Positions 36,412 to 45,668 of a stretch of DNA of 64,000 bases are shown in pieces. The notes beneath the pieces were generated by a model. The model made no database searches. It worked only from the letters and a program-made list of their open reading frames with translations, and was not told the DNA's origin. Positions within the stretch are counted from its first letter, which is position 1, and every line of letters begins with the position of its first letter. Source of the stretch: Comamonadaceae bacterium (GTDB lineage: Bacteria > Pseudomonadota > Gammaproteobacteria > Burkholderiales > Burkholderiaceae_C); the NCBI GenBank assembly GCA_947475685.1, contig CANJNC010000008.1, positions 25,676-89,675 of the forward strand, given 5' to 3'. Both the position numbers and the translations under genes were made by a program.

Positions 36412-37089
36412 ATGAAGCCACCCATCATCTCCTTGCACCACGAAGTGGCCGATTTGATTCGGGATCAAATCTTTGATGGCGAACTTGCGTCTGGTGCATT
36501 CATCGATGAAATGAAGTTGTGCGAGACATTGTCCATTTCAAGAACGCCGCTTCGAGAGGCTTTGAAGGTATTGGTCTCGGAGGGCTTGCTTCGACACGAA
36601 ACTCGGGTGGGGTGTTTTGTGCGCGTGCTCACAAGCAAAGACATCGATGAAATTTTCCCAGTTTTAGGTCTTTTAGAGGGCCGAGCCGCCTACGAGGCCG
36701 CCCTGCGGCTCAATGATGCAGACATCGAGGCCTTGGAGATTTGGCAAGAAAGGCTTGGTCAACTTGCCAAGGACAAAGACATCAAGGCTTACTTTAAGAC
36801 CAATTGGGTGATTCATGAATCCATCATCGCTTTGGCCAACAATGCTTGGCTGGCTCAAGTTATTGCAGAGTTAAGACGAGTACTTAGGTTATCGAGATTG
36901 CTTCAACTGCAATTGCCAGATCGATTAGAGAAGAGTTTTTCTGAGCATGAGAAAATTTTCGCAGCCTTGAAGGCAAAAAATCCGACGGATGCACAAGAGG
37001 CCATGAAAGAACATTTAAACCAGCAGCACCAGGTGATCAGACACTTGGTCGACACATCCCCGCAACTTTCACTGGCACTTAACCCATGA
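36412..37089 (+). CDS. GntR/FadR-family transcriptional regulator
   Basis: This 225-residue regulator has an N-terminal winged helix (about 8-70, LSISRTPLREALKVLVSEGLL) and a C-terminal helical FCD domain (about 80-210). The FCD domain binds small carboxylates in this family, often with a metal held by Asp and His residues. It overlaps the malonyl-CoA decarboxylase start by ATGA. The order recalls matR-matA of malonate-using rhizobia. A strong palindrome lies upstream of its ATG. Confidence 0.92.
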   Translation: MKPPIISLHHEVADLIRDQIFDGELASGAFIDEMKLCETLSISRTPLREALKVLVSEGLLRHETRVGCFVRVLTSKDIDEIFPVLGLLEGRAAYEAALRLNDADIEALEIWQERLGQLAKDKDIKAYFKTNWVIHESIIALANNAWLAQVIAELRRVLRLSRLLQLQLPDRLEKSFSEHEKIFAALKAKNPTDAQEAMKEHLNQQHQVIRHLVDTSPQLSLALNP

Positions 37090-38537
37090 ACAGACCCCAT
37101 TGGCTTGAACGCGGCATGAAATTGCTTCGCTCCAAATTAGATCAACCCACCAAGCCAGAGGCTTTAAAGGTTGCTGAGGACCGTTCAACTCGAGAGAGAA
37201 TTGATGCTTCATTAAAGCACCGTGAAGAGGCCTTGTCGCCTCGCTCTCTGCGAAAAATTCTCTCCCAACTCAATGACATCATTGACTCCAAGGTCAGCGA
37301 AATTGAGGGCGGGCGACGCGCCAAAGTGTTTGCCAAATGGTATGAGTTGAGTTTGCCTGAAGTCAGACTTGATGTTTGGTTATTGATGAGCGAACACTTT
37401 GGGCCTGATGCCAAAAAAGTCATGTCGGCCAAAGAGGAATACACGCAAGCATTCGGCACGCAAGAGGAGGGCGCTGCTGAGATCAAATTGCGTCGCTCCT
37501 TGGTCTCTCCTAGAACTCGGTTGTTTCAGCGCTTTGCCGCCTTTGATGGTGGTTTGACATTTTTATTGAGCGTCAGAGCAGAGCTCATCCCGCACTTGAA
37601 AACCAATAAGCGATTGGTGGCATTGGATGCGGAGTTGGAAAATCTATTTTCGACTTGGTTGGACGTGGCTTTTTTAGAGCTCAAACGTTTGAGTTGGGAT
37701 TCCCCTGCATCTTTGATTGAAAAACTGATTCAATATGAAGCCGTTCATGACATCCGCAGTTGGGCAGATTTGAAGAATCGTCTGGACAGCGACCGACGCT
37801 GTTACGGGTTTTTTCATCCCAATTTGCCCAACGAGCCCTTGATCTTTGTGGAGGTGGCCTTGCTGGGTGAATTGGCCAATAGCATCACTCCTTTGTTGGA
37901 TGAAAATGCCGCGCCAGAGAATCTTCAAAAAGCCACTGCAGCTATCTTTTACTCCATCAGCAACACGCAAGCTGGCTTGAGGGGGGTTGGATTTGGAGAC
38001 TCACTGATCAAACGCGTGGTGCAGGTGTTAAAGGACGAATTTCCTAAACTTAAAACCTTTGCGACCTTGTCTCCCATACCGGGCCTCAAGCCTTGGGCCA
38101 CCAAGAACATGGACTCGCTTTTGGCGCGCGCGGGCGATAAACAGACCAAGGCTTTGCAAAAATCACTGGGCTTGGCAGAGCTCAATGGCGCTGAGCTCAT
38201 CAAGGCCATCGATGCCCTTGGGGATTTGTCGAAAAATGCGGTTCTAGAGAGCTTTTTAAAGCAAGCCGCTGCGGTGTACTTGGGCCAAACGCTGCTTGAT
38301 GGTCATCCATTGGATTCCGTTGCCAAGTTTCATTTGCACAATGGTGCCCGGGTCGAACGCATCAACTGGTGCGCCGATCCATCGATCAAAGGCTACAAGC
38401 AGTCTTGGGGCATCATGGTCAACTACCTCTATGATTTGAGAAAATTAGATCGCCATCGCATGCTCTTGGCCAAGGGCAAAATCACCGCCTCCTCTGACGT
38501 GGAGGACTTGTTTTTGCCATTGGAAAAGGAAAATTAA
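37086..38537 (+). CDS. malonyl-CoA decarboxylase
   Basis: This 483-residue enzyme converts malonyl-CoA to acetyl-CoA and CO2. The long MCD family is recognised from the helical N-terminal domain, FHPNLPNEPLIFVEVALL, YSISNTQAGLRGVGFGD, FATLSPIPGL and the final FHLHNGARVERINW. The His/Ser catalytic pair of MCD is in that C-terminal domain. No malonyl-CoA synthetase (MatB) or malonate carrier follows; instead a CaiB/BaiF transferase lies 225 bases downstream. The GntR gene before it probably controls it. Confidence 0.95.
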   Translation: MNRPHWLERGMKLLRSKLDQPTKPEALKVAEDRSTRERIDASLKHREEALSPRSLRKILSQLNDIIDSKVSEIEGGRRAKVFAKWYELSLPEVRLDVWLLMSEHFGPDAKKVMSAKEEYTQAFGTQEEGAAEIKLRRSLVSPRTRLFQRFAAFDGGLTFLLSVRAELIPHLKTNKRLVALDAELENLFSTWLDVAFLELKRLSWDSPASLIEKLIQYEAVHDIRSWADLKNRLDSDRRCYGFFHPNLPNEPLIFVEVALLGELANSITPLLDENAAPENLQKATAAIFYSISNTQAGLRGVGFGDSLIKRVVQVLKDEFPKLKTFATLSPIPGLKPWATKNMDSLLARAGDKQTKALQKSLGLAELNGAELIKAIDALGDLSKNAVLESFLKQAAAVYLGQTLLDGHPLDSVAKFHLHNGARVERINWCADPSIKGYKQSWGIMVNYLYDLRKLDRHRMLLAKGKITASSDVEDLFLPLEKEN

Positions 38538-38674
38538 TTCTCTGAGCACTTGACCTTTTCGGATCATAAAAGAAGACCGGGATCATTGACCGAACATGTT
38601 CATAGATGTGGGTCTCGCAACCAAAGCCTTGGCCGGTGTTGCGTCGATTCAAGCACACAGCTTTGTTGGAATGC

Positions 38675-38699
38675 TTTTTGTCTGCTTTGCAGGCAAAAA
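38675..38699. terminator. hairpin after malonyl-CoA decarboxylase
   Basis: TTTTTG-TCTGC pairs with GCAGG-CAAAAA around a TTT loop, an 11-bp stem with one wobble pair. There is no T-run beyond the stem, so termination is uncertain. The same 225-base gap also holds a short palindrome, GAACATGTTC, at 38592-38601. Confidence 0.4.
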
Positions 38700-38762
38700 C
38701 CCCTGTGAACCCGCCTAAAATCTTAAAATGTTTAAAACACTCTAAAAAAGTATAGGAGCTTC

Positions 38763-39986
38763 ATGTCTGGCCCCCTTTCACACATCAAAGTACTTGACTT
38801 GTCAAGAGTCTTAGCTGGGCCTTGGGCCGCACAAAACTTGGCCGACTTGGGCGCGCAGGTGATCAAAGTCGAGCGTCCCAAAAAAGGGGACGATTCCAGG
38901 GCTTTTGCGCCTCCTTTTTTAAAAGATGAGTCAGGACAAGCGACCAAAGAGTCTGCCTATTACTGCGCTGCCAATCGAGGAAAAAAATCAATCACCATCG
39001 ATATCTCTTGCAATGAAGGACAGGCCTTGGTGCGTGAATTGGCCAAGAATGTGGATGTGGTTGTGGAGAACTACAAGGTGGGTGATTTGGCGCGTTATGG
39101 TTTGGGCTACGAGGACATCCGAGCCATCAATCCAGGCATCATTTATTGCTCAGTCACGGGCTTTGGACAAACAGGCCCCTACAAAGACCGCCCGGGTTAC
39201 GACTTCATGGCCCAGGGGATGGGGGGCTTGATGAGTGTCACGGGTGAAAGAGATGATTTGCCGGGCGGTGGTCCCCAGCGAGTCGGGGTGCCCATCATTG
39301 ACATGACCACCGGCATGTATGCCAGTGTGGCCATTTGTGCAGCCATTGCTCATCGTGCCGTTTCTGGACAGGGGCAATGGATTGACGTCTCGCTGCTCGA
39401 TTCGTGTGTCGCCATCTTGGCCAACCAAGCCATGAATTATTTTGCCACAGGCGTCTCGCCTGCCTCTCTTGGCAACGCACACCCCAATATCGTGCCTTAC
39501 CAGACCTTCAAGACCTCAGATGGTGCTTTGATTTTGGCTTGTGGAAATGACAACTTGTTCAATAAATTCTGTGAAGTCGCCCAGTGTGAACACTTGGCCA
39601 AAGACCCCAGGTTTTGCACCAATGGTGAGCGGGTCAAAAATCGCGAAGAAATCACGGTGCTTTTGAATGCCATATTTTTAGGAAAAACCACCAAACAATG
39701 GGTGGCATTGCTCGAGCAAGCAGGTGTGGCCAATGGGCCCATCAATACCATTGAAGATGTCTTTGAGGAGCCTCAGGTTTTGGCCAGGGGGATGAAGTTT
39801 GAGTTGCCTCATGCGGTGGCGGGAAGTGTGACTTTGGTGGGCAGTCCAATGAAGTTTTCACACACGCCCCTCAAGCACGAGATCCCGCCTCCCGCTTTGG
39901 GCCAACATACGCAAGAGATTTTGAAGTCGGTTCTACACAAAACGGATGAAGAAGTAAAGTCTTTGATCGATCAAGGGGTGGTTTAA
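38763..39986 (+). CDS. CaiB/BaiF family CoA-transferase
   Basis: This 407-residue class III CoA-transferase has the N-terminal LSRVLAGPWAAQNLADLG, KVERPKKGDDSR, and the catalytic Asp in GYDFMAQGMGG (about residue 148). It moves CoA between carboxylates. Close homologues act on dicarboxylates such as oxalate, succinate, itaconate or glutarate. Its position after malonyl-CoA decarboxylase makes malonate a candidate acceptor, which is my inference. An AGGAG site precedes the ATG. Confidence 0.93.
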   Translation: MSGPLSHIKVLDLSRVLAGPWAAQNLADLGAQVIKVERPKKGDDSRAFAPPFLKDESGQATKESAYYCAANRGKKSITIDISCNEGQALVRELAKNVDVVVENYKVGDLARYGLGYEDIRAINPGIIYCSVTGFGQTGPYKDRPGYDFMAQGMGGLMSVTGERDDLPGGGPQRVGVPIIDMTTGMYASVAICAAIAHRAVSGQGQWIDVSLLDSCVAILANQAMNYFATGVSPASLGNAHPNIVPYQTFKTSDGALILACGNDNLFNKFCEVAQCEHLAKDPRFCTNGERVKNREEITVLLNAIFLGKTTKQWVALLEQAGVANGPINTIEDVFEEPQVLARGMKFELPHAVAGSVTLVGSPMKFSHTPLKHEIPPPALGQHTQEILKSVLHKTDEEVKSLIDQGVV

Positions 39987-40040
39987 CGCGCTTTCAAGTG
40001 AGTCGAAAACTTGAGACTTACAACGCCAAGCCCATCCATC

Positions 40041-40262
40041 TCAAACCCACCCTTGGTGCCAGACCGAGTCGTTTTGCAGATCACGCCAGGCGATGACCTG
40101 AGTGGCTTTTGAAAATACAGCCTCAATTTCTACCGACTCAATTGGATCGGTTGGTAGCTCGGGTTGTATCACCCGACTGACCAAGAAGTGTTTTTGTTTG
40201 GCCACCGGTTGCACGGCCGTCCACTTGGTCAGGTGCAATTTTTTAGGGTTCAACGCATTCAT
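40041..40262 (-). CDS. TIGR02450-type Trp-rich small protein
   Basis: This 73-residue protein has the family pattern: N-P-K-K-L-H-L-T-K-W-T-A-V opening, KHFLVSRV, ELP...VEIEAVFSKA, and W-RDLQ...WHQGW at the end. The family is conserved in Proteobacteria with no established function. It lies 9 bases after the stop of mltB on the same strand and may share its transcript. Confidence 0.8.
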   Translation of the reverse strand: MNALNPKKLHLTKWTAVQPVAKQKHFLVSRVIQPELPTDPIESVEIEAVFSKATQVIAWRDLQNDSVWHQGWV

Positions 40263-40271
40263 GGTGGCCGT

Positions 40272-41411
40272 TCAATCGCGCATAGCCGCTTTGATGGCCG
40301 CGCTCAACTCAATCACCGCCAGCGCGTAATAGCTGCTCCAGTTGTAGCGCGTGAGGGTATAAAAGTTCTCTGTACCCAGCACATAGCTGGGTTCAGCCTC
40401 TGCGTTTTCTAGCATCACCAAGGCCAAAGGGCCTGTGTGACTTTGTACCGTGGGGGTCAATGGCAGGCCCCAATCCATCAACTGTTGGGTTTTAAAGCTT
40501 GGCAAAATATCTGGTGCAAGCAGTTCTTGCAAATGTGTTTTGTCAAAATTGGGATCAATGTCAAAGTAAGTTGGCATGTGTGACTGCCAACCAAATTTGG
40601 CCAAATAGTTGCCCACCGATCCAATCGCATCGGCTGGGCTTGCGTTCAAGTCAATGTGTCCATCTTCATCAAAATCGACTGCAAATTTGTGCCAATTCGA
40701 AGGCATGAATTGGGGCAAGCCCATGGCGCCCGCATAGCTTGAAATCCACACCGATTGTTGGGTTGTTTGCATCAGTTTCAACAAGGCGCCCAATTCTTGC
40801 TTAAAAAAGGCCTCCCTTTCTTGCGCTCGTGGATGGGACTTTGGAAAGTCCATGCTCAAAGAGGTCAACACATCGAGTGCTTTAAAGTACCCCATGTTTT
40901 TGCCATAGAAGGTCTCAACTCCAATGATGGCGACAATGATTTCCCATGGGACTTGGTAAAGACTTTGAGCTTTTTCTAAAGATGCCCAGTTCTTTTGTGC
41001 AAAATCACGACCCCCTAAAATTCTTGACTCGCTTAAAAAACGCGCTTTATAAGCCATCCAATTTTTTTTCACCCCGACGCTGGGCGGAAGCACCAATTGT
41101 TTGACTTTGCTCAGGCTTTTGGCTTTGAGCAATTGATCGAGCACCCAGTGGCTTGGCAGATTGTTTTCAAGTGAAATGTGATTGGCCAATGCAACCAACT
41201 CGGGTGTTCGCTTGAATGGAGGACCCGTTTCGCTGATGATTTGTCTGGCTTTGTAGGACCCTTTGTGAAGCCCTTTGTGAGGTGCCTTGGCGTTTTTTTT
41301 TGGGTTTTGACTTGCCAGAGGTGAGCTTGCGCCCTTGTCTGGACTCGCACGGCTGCTGGGGCTGCAAAGAAGCGCTGAAAAAATGACACAAAATAGGCCT
41401 GTCATACGCAT
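40272..41411 (-). CDS. mltB: lytic murein transglycosylase B
   Basis: This 379-residue enzyme cleaves peptidoglycan. It has the MltB-type SLT domain with the catalytic Glu in IIGVETFYGKNMG (about residue 145), and SYAGAMGLPQFMPSNW and DGHIDLNASPADAIGSVGNYL later. The N-terminal signal region (MTGLFCVIFSALLCSPSS) has a possible lipobox, LLCS, so it may be lipid-anchored. I start at the ATG at 41411 rather than the upstream TTG at 41450. A Lys-rich linker follows the signal. Confidence 0.93.
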   Translation of the reverse strand: MRMTGLFCVIFSALLCSPSSRASPDKGASSPLASQNPKKNAKAPHKGLHKGSYKARQIISETGPPFKRTPELVALANHISLENNLPSHWVLDQLLKAKSLSKVKQLVLPPSVGVKKNWMAYKARFLSESRILGGRDFAQKNWASLEKAQSLYQVPWEIIVAIIGVETFYGKNMGYFKALDVLTSLSMDFPKSHPRAQEREAFFKQELGALLKLMQTTQQSVWISSYAGAMGLPQFMPSNWHKFAVDFDEDGHIDLNASPADAIGSVGNYLAKFGWQSHMPTYFDIDPNFDKTHLQELLAPDILPSFKTQQLMDWGLPLTPTVQSHTGPLALVMLENAEAEPSYVLGTENFYTLTRYNWSSYYALAVIELSAAIKAAMRD

Positions 41412-41537
41412 CACGCAAAGCAGTTTGGCAGTCGAATGATAAAAGGTCAAAATAGATGCTCCTCAGGCCAGTATTCTAATGGAGGCCTTAGAATTGATCG
41501 GCAGTCAACTTTTTTTAAAAATGCGAGGCCTTGGAAG

Positions 41538-42491
41538 ATGAACAAGACAGGTTTTTATTCAAATCCCAATTGCCATTTGCATGAAATGGGTCAAGGGCAT
41601 CCTGAGAGCCCTCAAAGGTTGGATGCGATTGCCGATAGGTTGTTAATCTCTGGCTTGGACATCGCACTGCACATGCAAGAGGCTCCCCTGGCAAGTGAGC
41701 AAGATTTGCTCTTGGCACACGAACCTCAAATGATTGCCGATGTCAAGCAAAAGGCCCAAGACTTAAGTGCGCAAGAAGGGTTGAGGCAACAACAGTACGT
41801 TCACATCGACCCTGATACGTCCATGAATGCGCACACCTGGAAAGCGATCTTGAGCTCGGTGGGTGCTGTCCTTGCCGCAACAAATGCCGTGATCGATGGA
41901 CAACTTGAGAACGCCTTTTGTAGCGTTCGGCCTCCAGGTCATCATGCGACCAAATCAAAGTCCATGGGTTTTTGCTTTTTCAACAACGTGTCGATCGCTG
42001 TGAAACATGCTTTGGATGTGCGTGGGCTGCACCGCGTTGCGGTGGTGGACTTTGATGTGCACCATGGCAATGGCACTGAAGATATCTTGGCCGGTGATGA
42101 GCGAGTCTTGATGGTGGGCTTTTATCAACACCCCTTTTATCCTCACTCACACAAGAGTCCCCAGCCAAGCAACATGATCAATGTCCCTTTGACCGCTTAC
42201 ACCAAGGGTGATGAGGTTAGACGGGTTGTCACGGAGCAATGGATGCCAAGGCTACAAGCACATCGCCCACAGATGATCTTTATCAGTGCGGGCTTTGATG
42301 CGCACCGAGACGATGAAATGGGCCAAATGCTGCTCAAAGAGGGCGACTACGCTTGGATCACACAACAAATCGTTGAGCTTGCGCGCACCTATTCAAATGG
42401 AAAAATTGTTTCATGTCTTGAAGGTGGTTATGATTTAAGGGCATTGTCAAGCAGCGTTGAGGTGCATTTAAGGGTTTTGGCCGATTGCTAG
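41538..42491 (+). CDS. histone-deacetylase family protein
   Basis: This 317-residue protein is of the class II HDAC/acetylpolyamine amidohydrolase family. It has GHPESPQR, RPPGHHA with the catalytic His pair, DFDVHHGNGTE and SAGFDAHRDD with the Zn ligands. The start has GGAAG just upstream. Bacterial members deacetylate polyamines, short-chain acyl amides or proteins; acs at 31.3 kb is a protein often regulated by Lys acetylation but the link here is only speculative. It is divergent from mltB. Confidence 0.92.
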   Translation: MNKTGFYSNPNCHLHEMGQGHPESPQRLDAIADRLLISGLDIALHMQEAPLASEQDLLLAHEPQMIADVKQKAQDLSAQEGLRQQQYVHIDPDTSMNAHTWKAILSSVGAVLAATNAVIDGQLENAFCSVRPPGHHATKSKSMGFCFFNNVSIAVKHALDVRGLHRVAVVDFDVHHGNGTEDILAGDERVLMVGFYQHPFYPHSHKSPQPSNMINVPLTAYTKGDEVRRVVTEQWMPRLQAHRPQMIFISAGFDAHRDDEMGQMLLKEGDYAWITQQIVELARTYSNGKIVSCLEGGYDLRALSSSVEVHLRVLADC

Positions 42492-42534
42492 CCGTTTCTT
42501 TGGGTTTGAGCTTTAAAGTTTTAGAGGGTCATCG

Positions 42535-43788
42535 ATGACTGATTTTTTCAGTGTTTCTTTTGGAATCCAAGCTGTGTGTTTGGTGCTGATGGTTGGGCTG
42601 TCGTTTCTGTGGAGTCAGTGGCTCACCAAGCGCGTGAGCCACGAGCAGTCTGTTTGGCTAGGAGAGCCTGTGCACGAGGGTTTGTTGCTTCCCTTTTGTG
42701 CGTTGATCTTTTGCTTTGTTTTAAAGATCGTTTTTCAAGCGCTTCATCAACCCATCGATTTGATTTTGATGGCCTTGCCGTTGTTGGTCTTTACAGTGGC
42801 CGTTCGTTTAATTGCGCGCGTGCTGTTGTTTGTCGCGCCCAACTCACCTCTTATGCGGGCTTTAGAGAAAGTGTCTTTTGGTGTGTCTGGTTTGATCTGT
42901 TTTTTATGGGTCACCAACCTTTTGCCGGATTTTTTAAATGAGTTGGAGTCGATTCATTTGTCCTTTGGTAAAAGTCAAATGAATCTAAGAGCCTTGCTTG
43001 AAGGTTTGGCCTCGATGGTTTTTGTATTGATTTTTTCACTTTGGCTGTCCGCTGCGATAGAGCGCCAATTGATTGCCCCCACCGTTCAAGACCTGTCCAT
43101 GAGAAAGGTGCTATCGAATTTGCTCAGAAGTGCTTTGTTGGTGCTGGGTGTATTGGTCACGGCGTCTACTTTGGGCGTCGATTTGACAGCGCTTTCAGTT
43201 CTTGGAGGTGCACTTGGCGTGGGGCTGGGATTTGGTTTGCAAAAGCTTGCTGCCAACTATGTCAGTGGGTTTGTGATTTTGCTTGAACGATCCATTCGCA
43301 TAGGTGATTATGTGAAAGTGGACAATTTTGAAGGCGAGATCACCGATATCAAAACCCGTTTTACTTTGATACGCTCTTACAGCGGACGCGAGTCGATTGT
43401 GCCCAATGAGCTTTTGATTTCTCAGCCCATTGAAAACTACTCCCTTGAAGATCCACAGGTGATGTTCAGTACCGTGATTGCTTTGGACTTCAAGAGCGAT
43501 GAGACCTTGGTCCGGGATGTCTTGATGCAGGCTGCATTGTCTTGTGAAAGGGTGCTGACAGACCCGGCACCTTCAGTGCTTTTGCAATCCTTTGAGGAGG
43601 GGGCCTTGAGGTTCAAACTTAACTTTTGGATCAACGACCCGGAAGCGGGGCAACAAAATATCTTGTCAGATGTCAATTTTGCGGTTTTACAAGCTGTGAG
43701 GAAGGCCAATCTGCAAATTCCAATGCCTCAAAGGCAGTTGTTTTGGGCGTCAGGCCAAGAGGGAGGGCCTGTGCCGTCTCGAAGTTGA
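42535..43788 (+). CDS. MscS-type mechanosensitive channel
   Basis: This 417-residue membrane protein has several N-terminal helices and the MscS core. The pore helix is ALGVGLGFGLQKLAANYVSGF (split here at its Gly-rich face), followed by the beta domain starting LLERSIRIGDYVKV and a cytoplasmic alpha/beta end. It should release solutes on hypo-osmotic shock. It has more N-terminal membrane segments than E. coli MscS. Confidence 0.93.
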   Translation: MTDFFSVSFGIQAVCLVLMVGLSFLWSQWLTKRVSHEQSVWLGEPVHEGLLLPFCALIFCFVLKIVFQALHQPIDLILMALPLLVFTVAVRLIARVLLFVAPNSPLMRALEKVSFGVSGLICFLWVTNLLPDFLNELESIHLSFGKSQMNLRALLEGLASMVFVLIFSLWLSAAIERQLIAPTVQDLSMRKVLSNLLRSALLVLGVLVTASTLGVDLTALSVLGGALGVGLGFGLQKLAANYVSGFVILLERSIRIGDYVKVDNFEGEITDIKTRFTLIRSYSGRESIVPNELLISQPIENYSLEDPQVMFSTVIALDFKSDETLVRDVLMQAALSCERVLTDPAPSVLLQSFEEGALRFKLNFWINDPEAGQQNILSDVNFAVLQAVRKANLQIPMPQRQLFWASGQEGGPVPSRS

Positions 43789-43921
43789 AATTCAGTTGCT
43801 GCGCAGCTTTTTAAGCCTAGTGTGTCCTCTTTTAAAGCTTTGGGTCAGTATTCAACTAAAATGAGTCATAGCCCCTTTCTTGGCTTGTCATGTCAAGAAT
43901 TAATTTTTTGTGGAGTATTTG

Positions 43922-44671
43922 ATGAAGATCTTGGTCCCGGTAAAAAGAGTGGTGGATTACAACGTCAAGGTGCGCGTGAAATCCGATCAAAGTGGTGTGG
44001 ACATTGCGAATGTGAAAATGAGCATGAACCCCTTTGATGAGATCGCAATTGAAGAGGCCGTTCGCTTGAGGGAGGCTGGTATTGCCAGCGAGGTGATCGC
44101 TGTTTCTTGTGGTGTGACACAGTGTACGGAGACACTCAGAACAGCCATGGCCATCGGAGCAGATCGGGCCATTTTGATTGAAACCACAGAGGAGCTTCAA
44201 CCTTTGGCGGTGGCCAAGCTGTTGAACGCCATCGTGGACAAAGAAAAGCCTTCTTTGATCATTTTGGGCAAACAAGCCATTGACGATGATTGCAATCAAA
44301 CCGGTCAGATGTTGGCCGCGTTGGCGCGTTTGCCACAAGCCACTTTCGCCTCTAAGCTAGAAGTGCTTGACAATGAAGTCCACGTGACCCGAGAGATTGA
44401 TGGCGGCCTTGAGGTGGTGTCGCTTCGTATGCCCGCAGTGGTGACCACTGACTTGAGGTTAAATGAGCCTAGATTCATCACTTTACCCAATATTGTGAAA
44501 GCCAAGAAAAAACCACTTGAAACGTTCAAGCCTGAGGAGCTGGGTGTGGACGTCACGCCCAGAATCAAAACGTTAAAGGTGTGTGAGCCCGCTGAGCGTG
44601 GCGCTGGAGTGCGTGTAGTCGATGTGGATCAATTGATCGATAAATTAAAAAATGTGGCCAAGGTCATTTGA
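43922..44671 (+). CDS. etfB: electron transfer flavoprotein beta subunit
   Basis: This 249-residue subunit binds AMP and pairs with EtfA to pass electrons from acyl-CoA dehydrogenases to the quinone pool. It has [29 protein letters not shown] sequence ([12 protein letters not shown]) and the EtfB end [10 protein letters not shown] start at the ATG at 43922, with GGAG 6 bases upstream. It leads etfB-etfA-acyl-CoA dehydrogenase. Confidence 0.96.
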   Translation: MKILVPVKRVVDYNVKVRVKSDQSGVDIANVKMSMNPFDEIAIEEAVRLREAGIASEVIAVSCGVTQCTETLRTAMAIGADRAILIETTEELQPLAVAKLLNAIVDKEKPSLIILGKQAIDDDCNQTGQMLAALARLPQATFASKLEVLDNEVHVTREIDGGLEVVSLRMPAVVTTDLRLNEPRFITLPNIVKAKKKPLETFKPEELGVDVTPRIKTLKVCEPAERGAGVRVVDVDQLIDKLKNVAKVI

Positions 44672-44726
44672 GGTGGCGCTTGGGGACTTTGAAGTTTAAA
44701 AAAGTAATGTTGAAGGATTTTCTAAA

Positions 44727-45659
44727 ATGAGCGTATTGGTCATTGCTGAACACGATAATGTGTCACTGAAAGTGGCAACTCTCAACACCATTGCGGCTGC
44801 ATTGGCGCTGTCTGGTGCCGTGGACGTCTTGGTTGCAGGAGATGCTTGCCAAGGCGTGGCGGCTGAAGTGGCCAAGGCCGTGGGTGTGAGCAAGGTCTTT
44901 GTCACCGAGTCCCCCGCCTTGGCAAATGCATTGGCGGAGAATGTATCGTCCCAAGTTCTTGAGCTCGCCAAAAACTACACACACATTTTGTTTGCGTCCA
45001 CAGCACAAGGCAAGAACGTAGCGCCTCGCGTCGCTGCGTTGTTGGATGTCGCACAAATCTCAGATGTGACGCGGGTCATCGACAGTCAAACATTTGAGCG
45101 CCCCATTTATGCAGGAAACGCCATTGCCACTGTGCAGTCTTCAGACGCCTTGATGGTGCTCACCATCCGAACCACGGCCTTTGATGCGGTGGCTTTGGGC
45201 TCAAATGCTGCCCCCGTGCAAACCATGCAAGCGGTCACGGACAGTGGGTTGAGTCAATTTTTAAGCAAAGCCATCGCTAAGAGCGATCGCCCTGAGCTTG
45301 CCGGTGCCAAGATCATCGTCTCTGGCGGGCGCGCGCTTGGGAGTGCAGAAAAGTTCACCGAAATCATGATGCCTTTGGCCGACAAGTTAGGTGCCGCCAT
45401 GGGAGCGAGTCGCGCAGCTGTGGATGCGGGTTATGCACCTAACGATTGGCAGGTGGGTCAGACCGGTAAGATCGTCGCGCCAGACTTGTATGTGGCTTGT
45501 GGCATCAGTGGCGCCATTCAGCATTTGGCCGGCATGAAAGACAGCAAGGTCATTGTGGCCATCAACAAAGATTCTGAAGCGCCCATTTTCAGCGTGGCTG
45601 ACTTTGGCCTAGAGGCTGATTTGTTTCAAGCGGTCCCTGAGTTGACTCAAAAGTTGTAA
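44727..45659 (+). CDS. etfA: electron transfer flavoprotein alpha subunit
   Basis: This 310-residue FAD-binding subunit shows the C-terminal FAD motif GQTGKIVAPDLYVACGISGA and AINKDSEAPIF. An AAGGA site is 9 bases before the ATG. It follows etfB by 55 bases, and the acyl-CoA dehydrogenase follows it by 9, so all three form one fatty- or branched-acid oxidation unit. Confidence 0.97.
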   Translation: MSVLVIAEHDNVSLKVATLNTIAAALALSGAVDVLVAGDACQGVAAEVAKAVGVSKVFVTESPALANALAENVSSQVLELAKNYTHILFASTAQGKNVAPRVAALLDVAQISDVTRVIDSQTFERPIYAGNAIATVQSSDALMVLTIRTTAFDAVALGSNAAPVQTMQAVTDSGLSQFLSKAIAKSDRPELAGAKIIVSGGRALGSAEKFTEIMMPLADKLGAAMGASRAAVDAGYAPNDWQVGQTGKIVAPDLYVACGISGAIQHLAGMKDSKVIVAINKDSEAPIFSVADFGLEADLFQAVPELTQKL

Positions 45660-45668
45660 GGCTTCGTC

